DNA of 64,000 bases, from positions 1,079,501 through 1,143,500 of the forward strand of contig WIUZ02000011.1 of the NCBI GenBank assembly GCA_015956445.1, read 5' to 3'. The notes under the pieces were generated by a model, which ran no database searches, was not told the DNA's origin, and saw nothing but the letters and a program-made list of their open reading frames with translations. Below, one piece after another: positions 10,984-21,028 of this stretch (within the stretch, counting starts at the first letter, position 1; every line of letters begins with the position of its first letter). Source of the DNA: Thelephora terrestris. Its lineage: Eukaryota; Basidiomycota; Agaricomycetes; Thelephorales; Thelephoraceae. The position numbers were made by a program, and so were the translations under genes.

Positions 10984-13900
10984 ATGTCAGACTCGAATTC
11001 TAACTTTTCTATCCTCTCCACTGTCCCCAAACTTGACCCCGACGGCACCAACTGGCATCTGTTCAAGATCCTGTTCGCGAATTTCATGGATGGCCATGTC
11101 CTTGAACGACTTTACAAACCCGAGAACTACCCTGCCGAGACGTACGAAGACGTCGAACCGAAGCCATCCAAGAAGGATGGAGAAGACGAGAGTGACCTCC
11201 AGAAGCGTATGGACGTTTGGGAGGAAGGAGAGAGCCGGTGGAAGGAAGAAATGAAGTCCTGCAGAAAGGACAACGCGAAAGCGATAGCTGCTTTAGCAAA
11301 GGTACTCCCCACCTCTGTCTACATCGATATATCAAAGGATAAGCACTTCTGCGGCATGTGGAAAGCCCTCGAAACGAGATTCGAGGCACTCACCGAGCAC
11401 CAAAAGTCAAATCTGAAGGGTCGCCTCTACCAGATGGTCTGCAACGAGAAGGACAACGTCATCGCCCACCTCGAAGATATGGAATCCATCTACCAGCAAC
11501 TTGCCAGCCGCAGCATCCTCATTCCCGACGAGGATTACGTCGACGCGATCATCCGCTCCCTACCTCAGTCGTACTCCAACATAATATCGTCGACGGTCAA
11601 CATAAATCGAAAAATGAAGCTACCTACCTTGCCAGCCGAGATTAAGGACATCGCTCGCAAAGAATACGAGGCTCGACAAAGCATGCAGCCCCGAGGAGGA
11701 AGAGCTCGATCGAACGAGATCACCTTGCACGCCGACGCGAGAGGACGCGGGAGAGGCCGAGGACGAGGACGAGGAGGTCCCAGAGGAAGAGGAAACTCCA
11801 GAGGAGGAGGCGGAGGAGGCGGAGGAGGAGACCGAGGAACCGGCGACAGAGACCAGTCAAGATTCACCTGTTTCAACTGCGGAGGCAAAGGGCACAAGGC
11901 CGCCGATTGCCCGAGCCCCAGGAAGCCCCGAGGAGAGAAGCGAGACGAGAGGAACGGAAATGGGGAAAGGAGAGAGCGGGAAACCGCTGCGATAGCGGAG
12001 GACGAATTTGAGGAAGCCTGGATGGCTATGGCCCAAGGTACCAGCGTGTTTGCTGACGAAGTGGCATTGGAGCCAGAAACCCCCTCCTATCCTGAAGAGA
12101 TCCCTGTTCCCACCGAAACGACCTTAGAACAGGCCCTCGCGATGCCATCGAATGGACGACGGACAAGCAACTCACCTTCCACGGAAATCTACGACTCCGG
12201 GTGTACTCGACATATGACACCTGATCGACACCGCCTAATCAATTATCGGTCAATCGCACCGAAATCTATTGGCGCCGCAAATCAAGAGTCGTTCTCAGCG
12301 ATTGGTGAAGGAGATATGATTGTCTACGCACCGAACGGCTCAACGCCCACGAAAATCCGTCTCCGCAACGTCCTCTACGCCCCGAACATGGGCTGCACCC
12401 TCATCTCCATCAGCCAAATTGATCAGGCCGGCTATTCCGTGGCCTTCCAGGATGGAAAGTGCGTCATCCGGAACCCAAAAAGCCAAGTTGTCGCCCAGAT
12501 CCCGAGATCCCGTGGACTCTATCGAGTTGAAGAAAACCCCCTTTACGCCCTGAGTGCTGAGACACTCACCCTCGATGAACTTCACCGACGCCATGGGCAC
12601 GTTGCCCACTCGACTCTAAAGAAGATGGTCAGCGAAGGTCTTATCGCTGGAATCAGGCTGAAAGAAGAACCTCCTACCCCCTGCAAACCCTGCCTACTTG
12701 CGAAAGCGAAGAGGAAGCCGATCCCGAGTTCCCGCACCGGGAAGCGATCCGAGAAGCTCGGAGAGCTCATCTATAGTGACGTCTGGGGACCTGCCACTAC
12801 GCGAACCGTTGGGCACGCCGAGTACTACGTCATCTTCGTTGACGACGCGAAGCGTTGGATCTCGATTGATCTGATGCGTAAGAAGTCAGAAGTCCTCGCC
12901 AACTACCAGAATTACGAAGCGTGGCTGAGGACCCAGTTCGGTGTGGACATCAAAACCTTTCAGTCCGACAAGGGAGGAGAATATACTTCCGGTGACTTTC
13001 TGCAACACACCAAGTCGAAAGGAACGGTTCATCGCTTCTCGGTCCACGACGTTCACGGCCAGAACGGTGTCCCGGAGCGAGCACACTACACCCTGCTCGA
13101 TGGCGTTCGAGCCCTTCTATCCACAAGCGGACTACCGGCATCGCTCTGGGGAGAAGCGCTTAAGCACACGGTCTGGATCCGAAACCGATCGCCCGCAAAA
13201 GCCCTCGATGGAATGACGCCTTATGAGGCTCTGTATGGAGAAAAGCCGAGCTTGAAGGGAACGAGAGAGTGGGGGAGCCTCTGCTGGGTGACGAAGAAGA
13301 CGTCCAAGATCCGCGAACGCGCCGAGGAAGGCCGATGGATTGGTTTCGACGACTCGAGCAAAGGGCACAGGATCTACTGGCCCACCAGGAGAACCATTTC
13401 TGTGGAATACGACGTCAATTTTATGCCCGCTCCTGACCCGCCGCTGCTCGAGGGGGAGATAGAGAATACCGATTTCGATTTTGATGATTTCGACGACCCT
13501 CAAGAACCTTCTAAAGTCACCGCCAAACCCGTCGAAGTCCATCAAGAACCTGTCGATCAGAGCGATCAGGAAGCTGTCAAGACGTCAAACCTTGACGAAC
13601 GTCAAACCTCGAACGACGAACCTGCCGAGCAATCTAAGTCCCTCGAGGAGCCTGTTCCTAATCCCGAACCTGCCGGAAATCCTCCAGCCGTAAAGGCACC
13701 CGCAAGACGACCCTGGTATCAAGCTTACCACGATCAGTCCAACGTTCTCGAGTCCCGACTCCGACCCAGAGACAAGACAAGCACCCCTTCTAAAGATCAA
13801 GAACCTCAGGGGGAGTCCGGACAAGAGGAACTCGCAATGGTCGCTGCGATCTCCTTCCACGAAGGAATGGAACCCAGGACTATTCAGGAAGTCTACGGAA

Positions 13901-15432
13901 GGCCGGATAGATCGCAATGGGAGGAGGCGATGAAGGAGGAGCTCGAGAAGCTGATTAGGAGGAATACTTGGAAAATCATTCCAAAACCCGAAGGAGCCAA
14001 TATCGTCGGATCCAAGTGGGTTTTCCGACTCAAGAAGGATGCCAATGGGAACGTCACATCTCACCGAGCGAGACTGGTTGCCCAAGGATTCACGCAAGTC
14101 CACGGAGTCGACTTCGATGACACCTTTGCCCCGATCGCGCGGATGGTCTCGATCCGGACGGTTCTAGCACTCACGGCTAGATTAGATTGGGAGATCCATC
14201 AAGTGGATGTCAAGTCTGCCTACCTTTACGGCGAACTCAACGACGATGAAGTCATCTACATGAAACCCCCTCCTGGCGAGATCAAGATCTGCAAAGACGG
14301 CTACGTCCTTCGACTCCTGAAGGCGCTCTACGGACTCAAACAGAGTGGACGCCGATGGTACCAAGTCCTCCGGAAAGTCCTTGGAGATATCGGTCTAACC
14401 CGATCTGAACACGACCACGCAGTGTTTTTCCGCCGCGAAAACGGAACCCTCACCACCATCCTACTTGCCCACATCGACGACTTCACCATCACCGCTGCGG
14501 ATTCTGCCCTCATCAAAGCGACGAAAGACGGACTTCGAAAACACCTCGAGATCCATGATATGGGTGAGATTCACTGGATGCTCGGACTCGAGATCAAGAG
14601 GAATCGTGAACTCTGCACCATCTCCCTATCCCAACGCTCCTACATCGATTCTATCATTACTCGCTACGGTTTCGAAGACGCCAAGCCTTTATCCATCCCC
14701 ATCGTCGCCAACTCCACCTTATCTCGAAACGACTGTCCAACGACCACCGCTGACATCGGCAAGATGGCCGGACGCCCTTATCGAGAAGCCGTCGGATCTC
14801 TGATGTATGCCGCTGTCGGAACCCGTCCCGACATTTCCTTCGCTGTTGGACAAGTCGCGCGTTTCTCAGACAACCCCGGACAACCACACTGGGAGGCCGT
14901 AAAACGAATCTTCTGTTATCTCAAAGGAACACGTGACCATTGGCTCGTCTACGGAGAGCAAGGCCCTTCGATCTCTGGCTATACCGACGCTGACGGAATG
15001 TCCAACGAGGACCGACACGCCATCTCCGGATTCGCCTTCCTTATTGATGGAGGCGCCGTGTCCTGGAGCTCGAAACGCCAATCGCTTGTCACCCTCTCGA
15101 CCGCCGAAGCTGAATACGTTGCCGCCACCCACGCCGCCAAGGAAGCCATCTGGCTCAGAGAATTTATCTCTGAAGTCTACCAACCCCAAGGCCCGATGCC
15201 TCTCCATTCCGATTCCCAATCCGCCATCGCTCTGGCTCGCAATGAGCAATTTCACGCACGCACGAAACACATCGACATCAGATTTCACTTTATCCGTTAT
15301 GTAATAGAAGCCGGCAAGATTGTTATCGACTACTGCCCTACCGAAGATATGGTCGCCGATACCCTCACGAAAGCTCTGCCAAGCGCCAAGGCCAAACACT
15401 TCGCGTCGGCCCTAGGCCTTCGGAAGGTTTGA
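10984..15432 (+). CDS. Copia Gag-Pol polyprotein
   Basis: The open frame runs from 10924 to a stop at 15432. The ATG at 10984 (MSDSNSNFSILSTV) is the more natural Gag start. Order of parts: Gag, an Arg-Gly-rich tract (about 11720-11850), a CCHC zinc knuckle (CFNCGGKGHKAADC, about 11869), an aspartic protease with DSG (about 12193), integrase with an HHCC region (about 12590-12700) and catalytic core (about 12780-13250), reverse transcriptase (LYGLKQSGRRWY, about 14330; IDDF, about 14476) and RNase H (about 14970-15400). The order protease-integrase-RT-RNase H is diagnostic of Ty1/copia. It looks whole. The protein would form virus-like particles and carry out reverse transcription and integration in the family's usual way. 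Confidence 0.93.
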   Translation: MSDSNSNFSILSTVPKLDPDGTNWHLFKILFANFMDGHVLERLYKPENYPAETYEDVEPKPSKKDGEDESDLQKRMDVWEEGESRWKEEMKSCRKDNAKAIAALAKVLPTSVYIDISKDKHFCGMWKALETRFEALTEHQKSNLKGRLYQMVCNEKDNVIAHLEDMESIYQQLASRSILIPDEDYVDAIIRSLPQSYSNIISSTVNINRKMKLPTLPAEIKDIARKEYEARQSMQPRGGRARSNEITLHADARGRGRGRGRGRGGPRGRGNSRGGGGGGGGGDRGTGDRDQSRFTCFNCGGKGHKAADCPSPRKPRGEKRDERNGNGERRERETAAIAEDEFEEAWMAMAQGTSVFADEVALEPETPSYPEEIPVPTETTLEQALAMPSNGRRTSNSPSTEIYDSGCTRHMTPDRHRLINYRSIAPKSIGAANQESFSAIGEGDMIVYAPNGSTPTKIRLRNVLYAPNMGCTLISISQIDQAGYSVAFQDGKCVIRNPKSQVVAQIPRSRGLYRVEENPLYALSAETLTLDELHRRHGHVAHSTLKKMVSEGLIAGIRLKEEPPTPCKPCLLAKAKRKPIPSSRTGKRSEKLGELIYSDVWGPATTRTVGHAEYYVIFVDDAKRWISIDLMRKKSEVLANYQNYEAWLRTQFGVDIKTFQSDKGGEYTSGDFLQHTKSKGTVHRFSVHDVHGQNGVPERAHYTLLDGVRALLSTSGLPASLWGEALKHTVWIRNRSPAKALDGMTPYEALYGEKPSLKGTREWGSLCWVTKKTSKIRERAEEGRWIGFDDSSKGHRIYWPTRRTISVEYDVNFMPAPDPPLLEGEIENTDFDFDDFDDPQEPSKVTAKPVEVHQEPVDQSDQEAVKTSNLDERQTSNDEPAEQSKSLEEPVPNPEPAGNPPAVKAPARRPWYQAYHDQSNVLESRLRPRDKTSTPSKDQEPQGESGQEELAMVAAISFHEGMEPRTIQEVYGRPDRSQWEEAMKEELEKLIRRNTWKIIPKPEGANIVGSKWVFRLKKDANGNVTSHRARLVAQGFTQVHGVDFDDTFAPIARMVSIRTVLALTARLDWEIHQVDVKSAYLYGELNDDEVIYMKPPPGEIKICKDGYVLRLLKALYGLKQSGRRWYQVLRKVLGDIGLTRSEHDHAVFFRRENGTLTTILLAHIDDFTITAADSALIKATKDGLRKHLEIHDMGEIHWMLGLEIKRNRELCTISLSQRSYIDSIITRYGFEDAKPLSIPIVANSTLSRNDCPTTTADIGKMAGRPYREAVGSLMYAAVGTRPDISFAVGQVARFSDNPGQPHWEAVKRIFCYLKGTRDHWLVYGEQGPSISGYTDADGMSNEDRHAISGFAFLIDGGAVSWSSKRQSLVTLSTAEAEYVAATHAAKEAIWLREFISEVYQPQGPMPLHSDSQSAIALARNEQFHARTKHIDIRFHFIRYVIEAGKIVIDYCPTEDMVADTLTKALPSAKAKHFASALGLRKV

Positions 15433-15439
15433 GGGGGAG

Positions 15440-15687
15440 TGTTGGAAAACGCAGATCCCGTGCCAAAGGCCCGGCTATGAGCCGTGAGGATCGGCCCGAC
15501 TCTTTGAGGTTGTATGTGGCGCTTTGATATGTTTCACTGTCTTTCGTCTTGCATCCAGTTCTCTTTGTCACTTTCACTTCTTTGATATATGTAGCTTACG
15601 CGTACACCACCCAACTGTATATAAAGCTAGCTATTTATCTCGAATGAACTATCTGTTTTTACCCATCTTATCTTGCGCACGCCGTTA
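15440..15687 (+). repeat. Right LTR of the copia element
   Basis: 248 bp, the same length and sequence as the left LTR, preceded by the polypurine tract GAGGGGGAG and followed by the TGTAC duplication. Confidence 0.93.
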
Positions 15688-15692
15688 TGTAC

Positions 15693-17735
15693 AACCCATG
15701 ACCCATGGGTAATGGAATAGTATACGTTGCCCATGCCCCATGGGTTGTACAACACTATCCCTTCCCCATGCCTCATGGGTTGTACAATGCTATCCTTTCC
15801 CCATGGGGCATGGGTTGTACAACGCTATCCAATTTCCATGCCCCATGGGTTGTACAACACTATCTGTTCCCCATGGGTCATGGGTTGTACAACGCTATCC
15901 TTTCTCCATGGGGCATGGGTTGTACAACGCTATCCTTTCTCCATGGGGCATGGGTTGTACAACGCTATCCGATTCTCATGCCCCATGGGTTGTACAACAC
16001 TATCCGATTCCCATGCCCCATGGGTTGTACAACACTATCCATTCCCCATGGGGCATGGGTTGTACAACACTATCCATTTCCCATGCCCCATGGGTTGTAC
16101 AACGCTATCTGTTCCCCATGGGGCATGGATTGTACAACGCTATCCGTTCCCCATGCCTCATGGGTTGTACAATGCTATCCGTTCCCCATGGGTCATGGGT
16201 TGTACAACACTATCAGTTCCCCATGGGTCATGGGTTGTACAACACTATCCTTTCTCCATGGGGCATGGGTTGTACAACGCTATCCATTTCCCATGCCCCA
16301 TGGGTTGTACAACACTATCTGTTTCCCATGGGGCATGGGTTGTACAACACTACCCATTCTCCATGCCCCATGGGTTGTACAACACTATCTGTTCCCCATG
16401 GGTCATGGGTTGTACAACACTATCCAATTCCCATGCCCCATGGGTTGTACAACGCTATCCATTCCCCATGGGGCATGGGTTGTACAACACTATCCAATTC
16501 CCATGCCCCATGGGTTGTACAACGCTATCCATTCCCCATGGGGCATGGGTTGTACAACACTATCCATTTCCCATGCCCCATGGGTTGTACAACGCTATCT
16601 GTTCCCCATGGGTCATGGGTTGTACAACGCTATCCATTCTCCATGGGGCATGGGTTGTACAACACTATCTGCTCCCCATGGGGCATGGGTTGTACAACGC
16701 TATCCATTTCCCATGGGTCATGGGTTGTACAACACTATCCATTTCCCATGCCCCATGGGTTGTACAACACTATCTGTTTCCCATGGGGCATGGGTTGTAC
16801 AACACTACCCATTCTCCATGCCCCATGGGTTGTACAACACTATCTGTTCCCCATGGGTCATGGGTTGTACAACACTATCCAATTCCCATGCCCCATGGGT
16901 TGTACAACGCTATCCATTTCCCATGCCCCATGGGTTGTACAACGCTATCCATTTCCCATGCCCCATGGGTTGTACAACGCTATCCATTTCCCATGCCCCA
17001 TGGGTTGTACAACACTATCCGTTCCCCATGGGTCATGGGTTGTACAACGCTATCTGTTCCCCATGGGTCATGGGTTGTACAACGCTATCTGTTCCCCATG
17101 GGTCATGGGTTGTACAACGCTATCCTTTCTCCATGGGGCATGGGTTGTACAACACTATCTGCTCCCCATGGGGCATGGGTTGTACAACGCTATCCATTTC
17201 CCATGGATCATGGGTTGTACAACACTATCCATTTCCCATGCCCCATGGGTTGTACAACACTATCTGTTTCCCATGGGGCATGGGTTGTACAACACTACCC
17301 ATTCTCCATGCCCCATGGGTTGTACAACGCTATCCATTCCCCATGGGGCATGGGTTGTACAACACTATCCAATTCCCATGCCCCATGGGTTGTACAACGC
17401 TATCCATTTCCCATGCCCCATGGGTTGTACAACACTATCCTTTCCCCATGGGGCATGGGTTGTACAACACTACCCATTCTCCATGCCCCATGGGTTGTAC
17501 AACACTATCTGATTCCCATGCCCCATGGGTTGTACAACACTATCCATTCTCCATGGTGCATGGGTTGTACAACACTATCTATTTTCCATGCCCCATGGGT
17601 TGTACAATGCTATCCAATTCCCATGCCCCATGGGTTGTACATCACTATCCAATTCCCATGCACCATGGGTTGTACAACAGCATCTTGTGCCCATGGGGCA
17701 TCAGTTGCAGAATGGTGTCCTTTCTCCATGTCCCA
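15693..17735 (+). repeat. Left 35-bp minisatellite array of the foldback (about 57 units)
   Basis: The unit is 35 bp: GGGTTGTACAACACTATCC, then a variable 4-6 bases, then CCATG-SSSC-AT, where SSSC is CCCC, GGGC or GGTC. Each unit holds two self-complementary words, TTGTACAA and CCATGG or CATGCCCCATGG. Because 35 is not a multiple of three and the unit has no stop in any frame, all three plus-strand frames stay open for about 2 kb and spell the same cyclic 35-residue pattern. That explains the long open frames without coding. Confidence 0.92.
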
Positions 17736-17999
17736 TGGATTATATCACTATTCCAGGAAAGGAGATACTTTATAAATCAACCATTAGCTGTGTGAATTTG
17801 AAAAAATTAGACTCTGTTTGTATGCATGATAGACCATATATCAGTTTGTGGCTCTAACCTAATGGAAACTAAACTTAACCTGATAATAGCCACAACCTAA
17901 TCCCCAATCTAACCTGAGCCAATGTAAACTTGACCCATGAACCTAAGCCTAACCTAATCCTAAACCTGGTCTAATCCCAAATCTAACCCTAACCTGACC

Positions 18000-18083
18000 T
18001 GACCTAACCTAACCTAACCTAACCTAACCTAACCTAACCTAACCTAACCTAACCTAACCTAACCTAACCTAACCTAACCTATA
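18000..18083 (+). repeat. (CCTAA)n / TTAGG pentamer array, left half
   Basis: About 16 near-perfect CCTAA pentamers. The mirror array at about 18748-18812 has only about 9-10 perfect TTAGG units, so the two halves differ here by slippage. The surrounding 200 bp is degenerate CCTAAT/CTAACC text. TTAGG is the insect telomere motif; most basidiomycetes use TTAGGG. Confidence 0.85.
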
Positions 18084-18747
18084 CCTAACCTAACCTGGTA
18101 TGGGCAAACCTAACCTACCTATCATGACCTGTTTCAGCCTAATGTCATGTATGCCGGCCAAGACTAACTTCACCCAGTTGCAAACATATGACTTGGGTCA
18201 CAGGACCGTAAAGCAAACTGCAGTCCCCTCACTCTGTGCCCAACCATCCCATAAGCCCACAGACGCACATATATATCATCAGCAACTCAGCATCATGCTT
18301 ATCACCCATGTTCAACCACAAACCACTCTCACCCTTTGTTCTGTGCCATCTCACAGACAAACCACAACTCAAGTTCATCCACCTCCTTGGGCCCACAAGC
18401 AAGTGGCCTACAAACATATGGTTTATAGACTTATAACATATTCCACACAAGGATTAATATGGGTGGGTGAGCTAGAGTTATGGTTAGGCTTTGAGATAGC
18501 ACAGAACAAAGGGTGAGAGTGGTTGTGGTTGAACATGGGTGATAAGCATGATGCTGAGTTGCTGATGATATATATGTGCGTCTGTGGGCTTATGGGATGG
18601 TTGGGCACAGAGTGAGGGGACTGCAGTTTGCTTTACGGTCCTGTGACCCAAGTCATATGTTTGCAACTGGGTGAAGTTAGTCTTGGCTGGCATACATGAC
18701 ATTAGGCTGAAACAGGTCATGATAGGTAGGTTAGGTTTGCCCATACC

Positions 18748-18812
18748 AGGTTAGGTTAGGTATAGGTTAGGTTAGGTTAGGTTAGGTTAGGTTAGGTTAG
18801 GTCAGGTCAGGT
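18748..18812 (+). repeat. (TTAGG)n pentamer array, right half
   Basis: Inverted partner of the 18000-18083 array, shorter and interrupted once (GGTATAGG). Confidence 0.8.
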
Positions 18813-19084
18813 TAGGGTTAGATTTGGGATTAGACCAGGTTTAGGATTAGGTTAGGCTTAGGTTCATGGGTCAAGTTTACATTGGCTCAGGTTAGATTGG
18901 GGATTAGGTTGTGGCTATTATCAGGTTAAGTTTAGTTTCCATTAGGTTAGAGCCACAAACTGATATATGGTCTATCATGCATACAAACAGAGTCTAATTT
19001 TTTCAAATTCACACAGCTAATGGTTGATTTATAAAGTATCTCCTTTCCTGGAATAGTGATATAATCCATGGGACATGGAGAAAG

Positions 19085-20921
19085 GACACCATTCTGCAAC
19101 TGATGCCCCATGGGCACAAGATGCTGTTGTACAACCCATGGTGCATGGGAATTGGATAGTGATGTACAACCCATGGGGCATGGGAATTGGATAGCATTGT
19201 ACAACCCATGGGGCATGGAAAATAGATAGTGTTGTACAACCCATGCACCATGGAGAATGGATAGTGTTGTACAACCCATGGGGCATGGGAATCAGATAGT
19301 GTTGTACAACCCATGGGGCATGGAGAATGGGTAGTGTTGTACAACCCATGCCCCATGGGGAAAGGATAGTGTTGTACAACCCATGGGGCATGGGAAATGG
19401 ATAGCGTTGTACAACCCATGGGGCATGGGAATTGGATAGTGTTGTACAACCCATGCCCCATGGGGAATGGATAGCGTTGTACAACCCATGGGGCATGGGA
19501 ATTGGATAGTGTTGTACAACCCATGACCCATGGGGAACAGATAGTGTTGTACAACCCATGCCCCATGGGAAACGGATAGTGTTGTACAACCCATGGGGCA
19601 TGGGAAATGGATAGTGTTGTACAACCCATGACCCATGGGAAATGGATGGTGTTGTACAACCCATGCCCCATGGGGAATGGATAGTGTTGTACAACCCATG
19701 GGGCATGGGAAATGGATAGCGTTGTACAACCCATGACCCATGGGAAATGGATAGTGTTGTACAACCCATGACCCATGGGGAATGGATAGTGTTGTACAAC
19801 CCATGGGGCATGGGAAATGGATAGCGTTGTACAACCCATGCCCCATGGAGAATGGATAGCGTTGTACAACCCATGACCCATGGGGAACAGATAGCGTTGT
19901 ACAACCCATGGGGCATGGGAATTGGATAGTGTTGTACAGCCCATGACCCATGGGGAACAGATAGTGTTGTACAACCCATGGGGCATGGAGAATGGGTAGT
20001 GTTGTACAACCCATGCCCCATGGGAAACAGATAGTGTTGTACAACCCATGGGGCATGGGAAATGGATAGCATTGTACAACCCATGGGGCATGGAAAATAG
20101 ATAGTGTTGTACAACCCATGCACCATGGAGAATGGATAGTGTTGTACAACCCATGCCCCATGGGGAAAGGATAGTGTTGTACAACCCATGGGGCATGGGA
20201 AATGGATAGCGTTGTACAACCCATGGGGCATGGAAATTGGATAGTGTTGTACAACCCATGACCCATGGAGACAGGATAGCGTTGTACAACCCATGGGGCA
20301 TGGAGAATGGATGGTGTTGTACAACCCATGACCCATGGGGAACAGATAGCGTTGTACAACCCATGACCCATGGGGAACGGATAGCGTTGTACAACCCATG
20401 GGGCATGGGAAATGGATAGCATTGTACAACCCATGACCCATGGGAAATGGATAGTGTTGTACAACCCATGCCCCATGGAGAATGGATAGTGTTGTACAAC
20501 CCATGCCCCATGGAGAATGGATAGCGTTGTACAACCCATGACCCATGGGGAACAGATAGTGTTGTACAACCCATGGGGCATGGGAATTGGATAGCGTTGT
20601 ACAACCCATGCCCCATGGGAAATGGATAGTGTTGTACAACCCATGGGGCATGGAAAATGGATAGTGTTGCACAACCCATGCCCCATGGAGAAAGGATAGC
20701 GTTGTACAACCCATGACCCACGGGGAACGGATAGCGTTGTACAACCCATGGGGCATGGGAATTGGATAGCGTTGTACAACCCATGCCCCATGGGGAAAGG
20801 ATAGCATTGTACAACCCATGAGGCATGGGCAAGGGATAGTGTTGTACAACCCATGGGGCATGGGCAACAGATACCATTGTACAACCCATGGGGCATGGGC
20901 AACGGATACTATTCCATTACC
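19085..20921 (-). repeat. Right 35-bp minisatellite array of the foldback (about 51 units)
   Basis: The same 35-bp unit as the left array, reversed. On the minus strand all three frames are open for the same reason. The outermost and innermost units match the left array unit by unit, including rare variants (CATGCACCATGG, TACATCAC). The interior order of variants differs, and near 20865 the right arm has an extra ACAGATACCATTG unit. Confidence 0.9.
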
Positions 20922-21028
20922 CATGGGTCATGGGTTGTACAATGCGTTGTACAACGTTGCATGGCCCATGACCCATGGAGAATTGTCACGATGTATGGTC
21001 CATGACCCATGGAGAAAAGATAGCTGAA
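20922..21028 (-). repeat. Right terminal inverted repeat of the foldback
   Basis: Reverse complement of 10461 to about 10567 with a few changes. It ends GGAGAAAAGATAGCTGAA at 21028 and is followed by CCCTGTG. Confidence 0.75.

Larger units (their letters stand above)
10588..15687 (+). mobile_element. Ty1/copia LTR retrotransposon, looks whole and young
   Basis: Two 248-bp LTRs (10588-10835 and 15440-15687), beginning TGTTGGAAAACG, are identical by eye. TGTAC is duplicated at 10583-10587 and 15688-15692. A primer-binding site directly follows the left LTR, and a purine tract (GAGGGGGAG) precedes the right LTR. One long open frame lies between. Identical LTRs mean a recent insertion. The target is a TTGTACAA palindrome within a foldback repeat unit, so it postdates the foldback. 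Confidence 0.95.
17736..19084. repeat. Palindromic core of the foldback
   Basis: Left half (17736 to about 18385) and right half (about 18462 to 19084) are inverted copies, for example GACCTGTTTCAGCCTAATG at 18125 against its complement near 18710. The loop is roughly 75 bp around 18425. The halves contain pentamer-derived CTAAC-rich sequence and a unique-looking stretch (18100-18350). Paired frames of 110, 138 and 86 codons on opposite strands are copies of one another through the palindrome and show no family motif. Confidence 0.85.
10461..21028. mobile_element. Giant foldback element with minisatellite arms (copia nested inside)
   Basis: The outer ends are inverted copies. The left begins TTCAGCTATCTTTTCTCC at 10461, and the right ends with its complement at 21028. 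They match for about 110 bp with a few changes. Inside lie two opposed arrays of a 35-bp repeat (15693-17735 and 19085-20921) and a core (17736-19084) that is itself an inverted repeat. Without the nested copia the element is about 5.46 kb, and nearly all of it is palindromic around about 18425. Unit variants at both ends of each array match one-for-one between arms, while the middle differs. It has no coding capacity of its own. The structure resembles foldback (FB/Galileo-like) transposons whose terminal repeats contain tandem repeats, but I know of no such family with this unit in fungi. Confidence 0.7.

Noticed and set aside
15705-17857. Three overlapping frames of 590-696 codons on the plus strand
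   Set aside because: They arise from the 35-bp satellite, which has no stop in any frame; all three frames give the same cyclic peptide. No domain, start context or codon bias supports translation.
18000-18083. Chromosome end
   Set aside because: The TTAGG repeats are internal, inverted on both sides of a loop and flanked by ordinary sequence.
18100-18744. Paired frames of 138 and 86 codons starting MGKPNLPIMTCF
   Set aside because: The same sequence on both sides of the foldback core. No recognisable domain and no independent evidence of coding.
15693-20921. CRISPR-like array
   Set aside because: Regular 35-bp spacing, but no unique spacers. The unit is contiguous, and the host is eukaryotic.
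19009-20924. Three overlapping frames of 536-631 codons on the minus strand
   Set aside because: Mirror image of the left array through the palindrome; same explanation.
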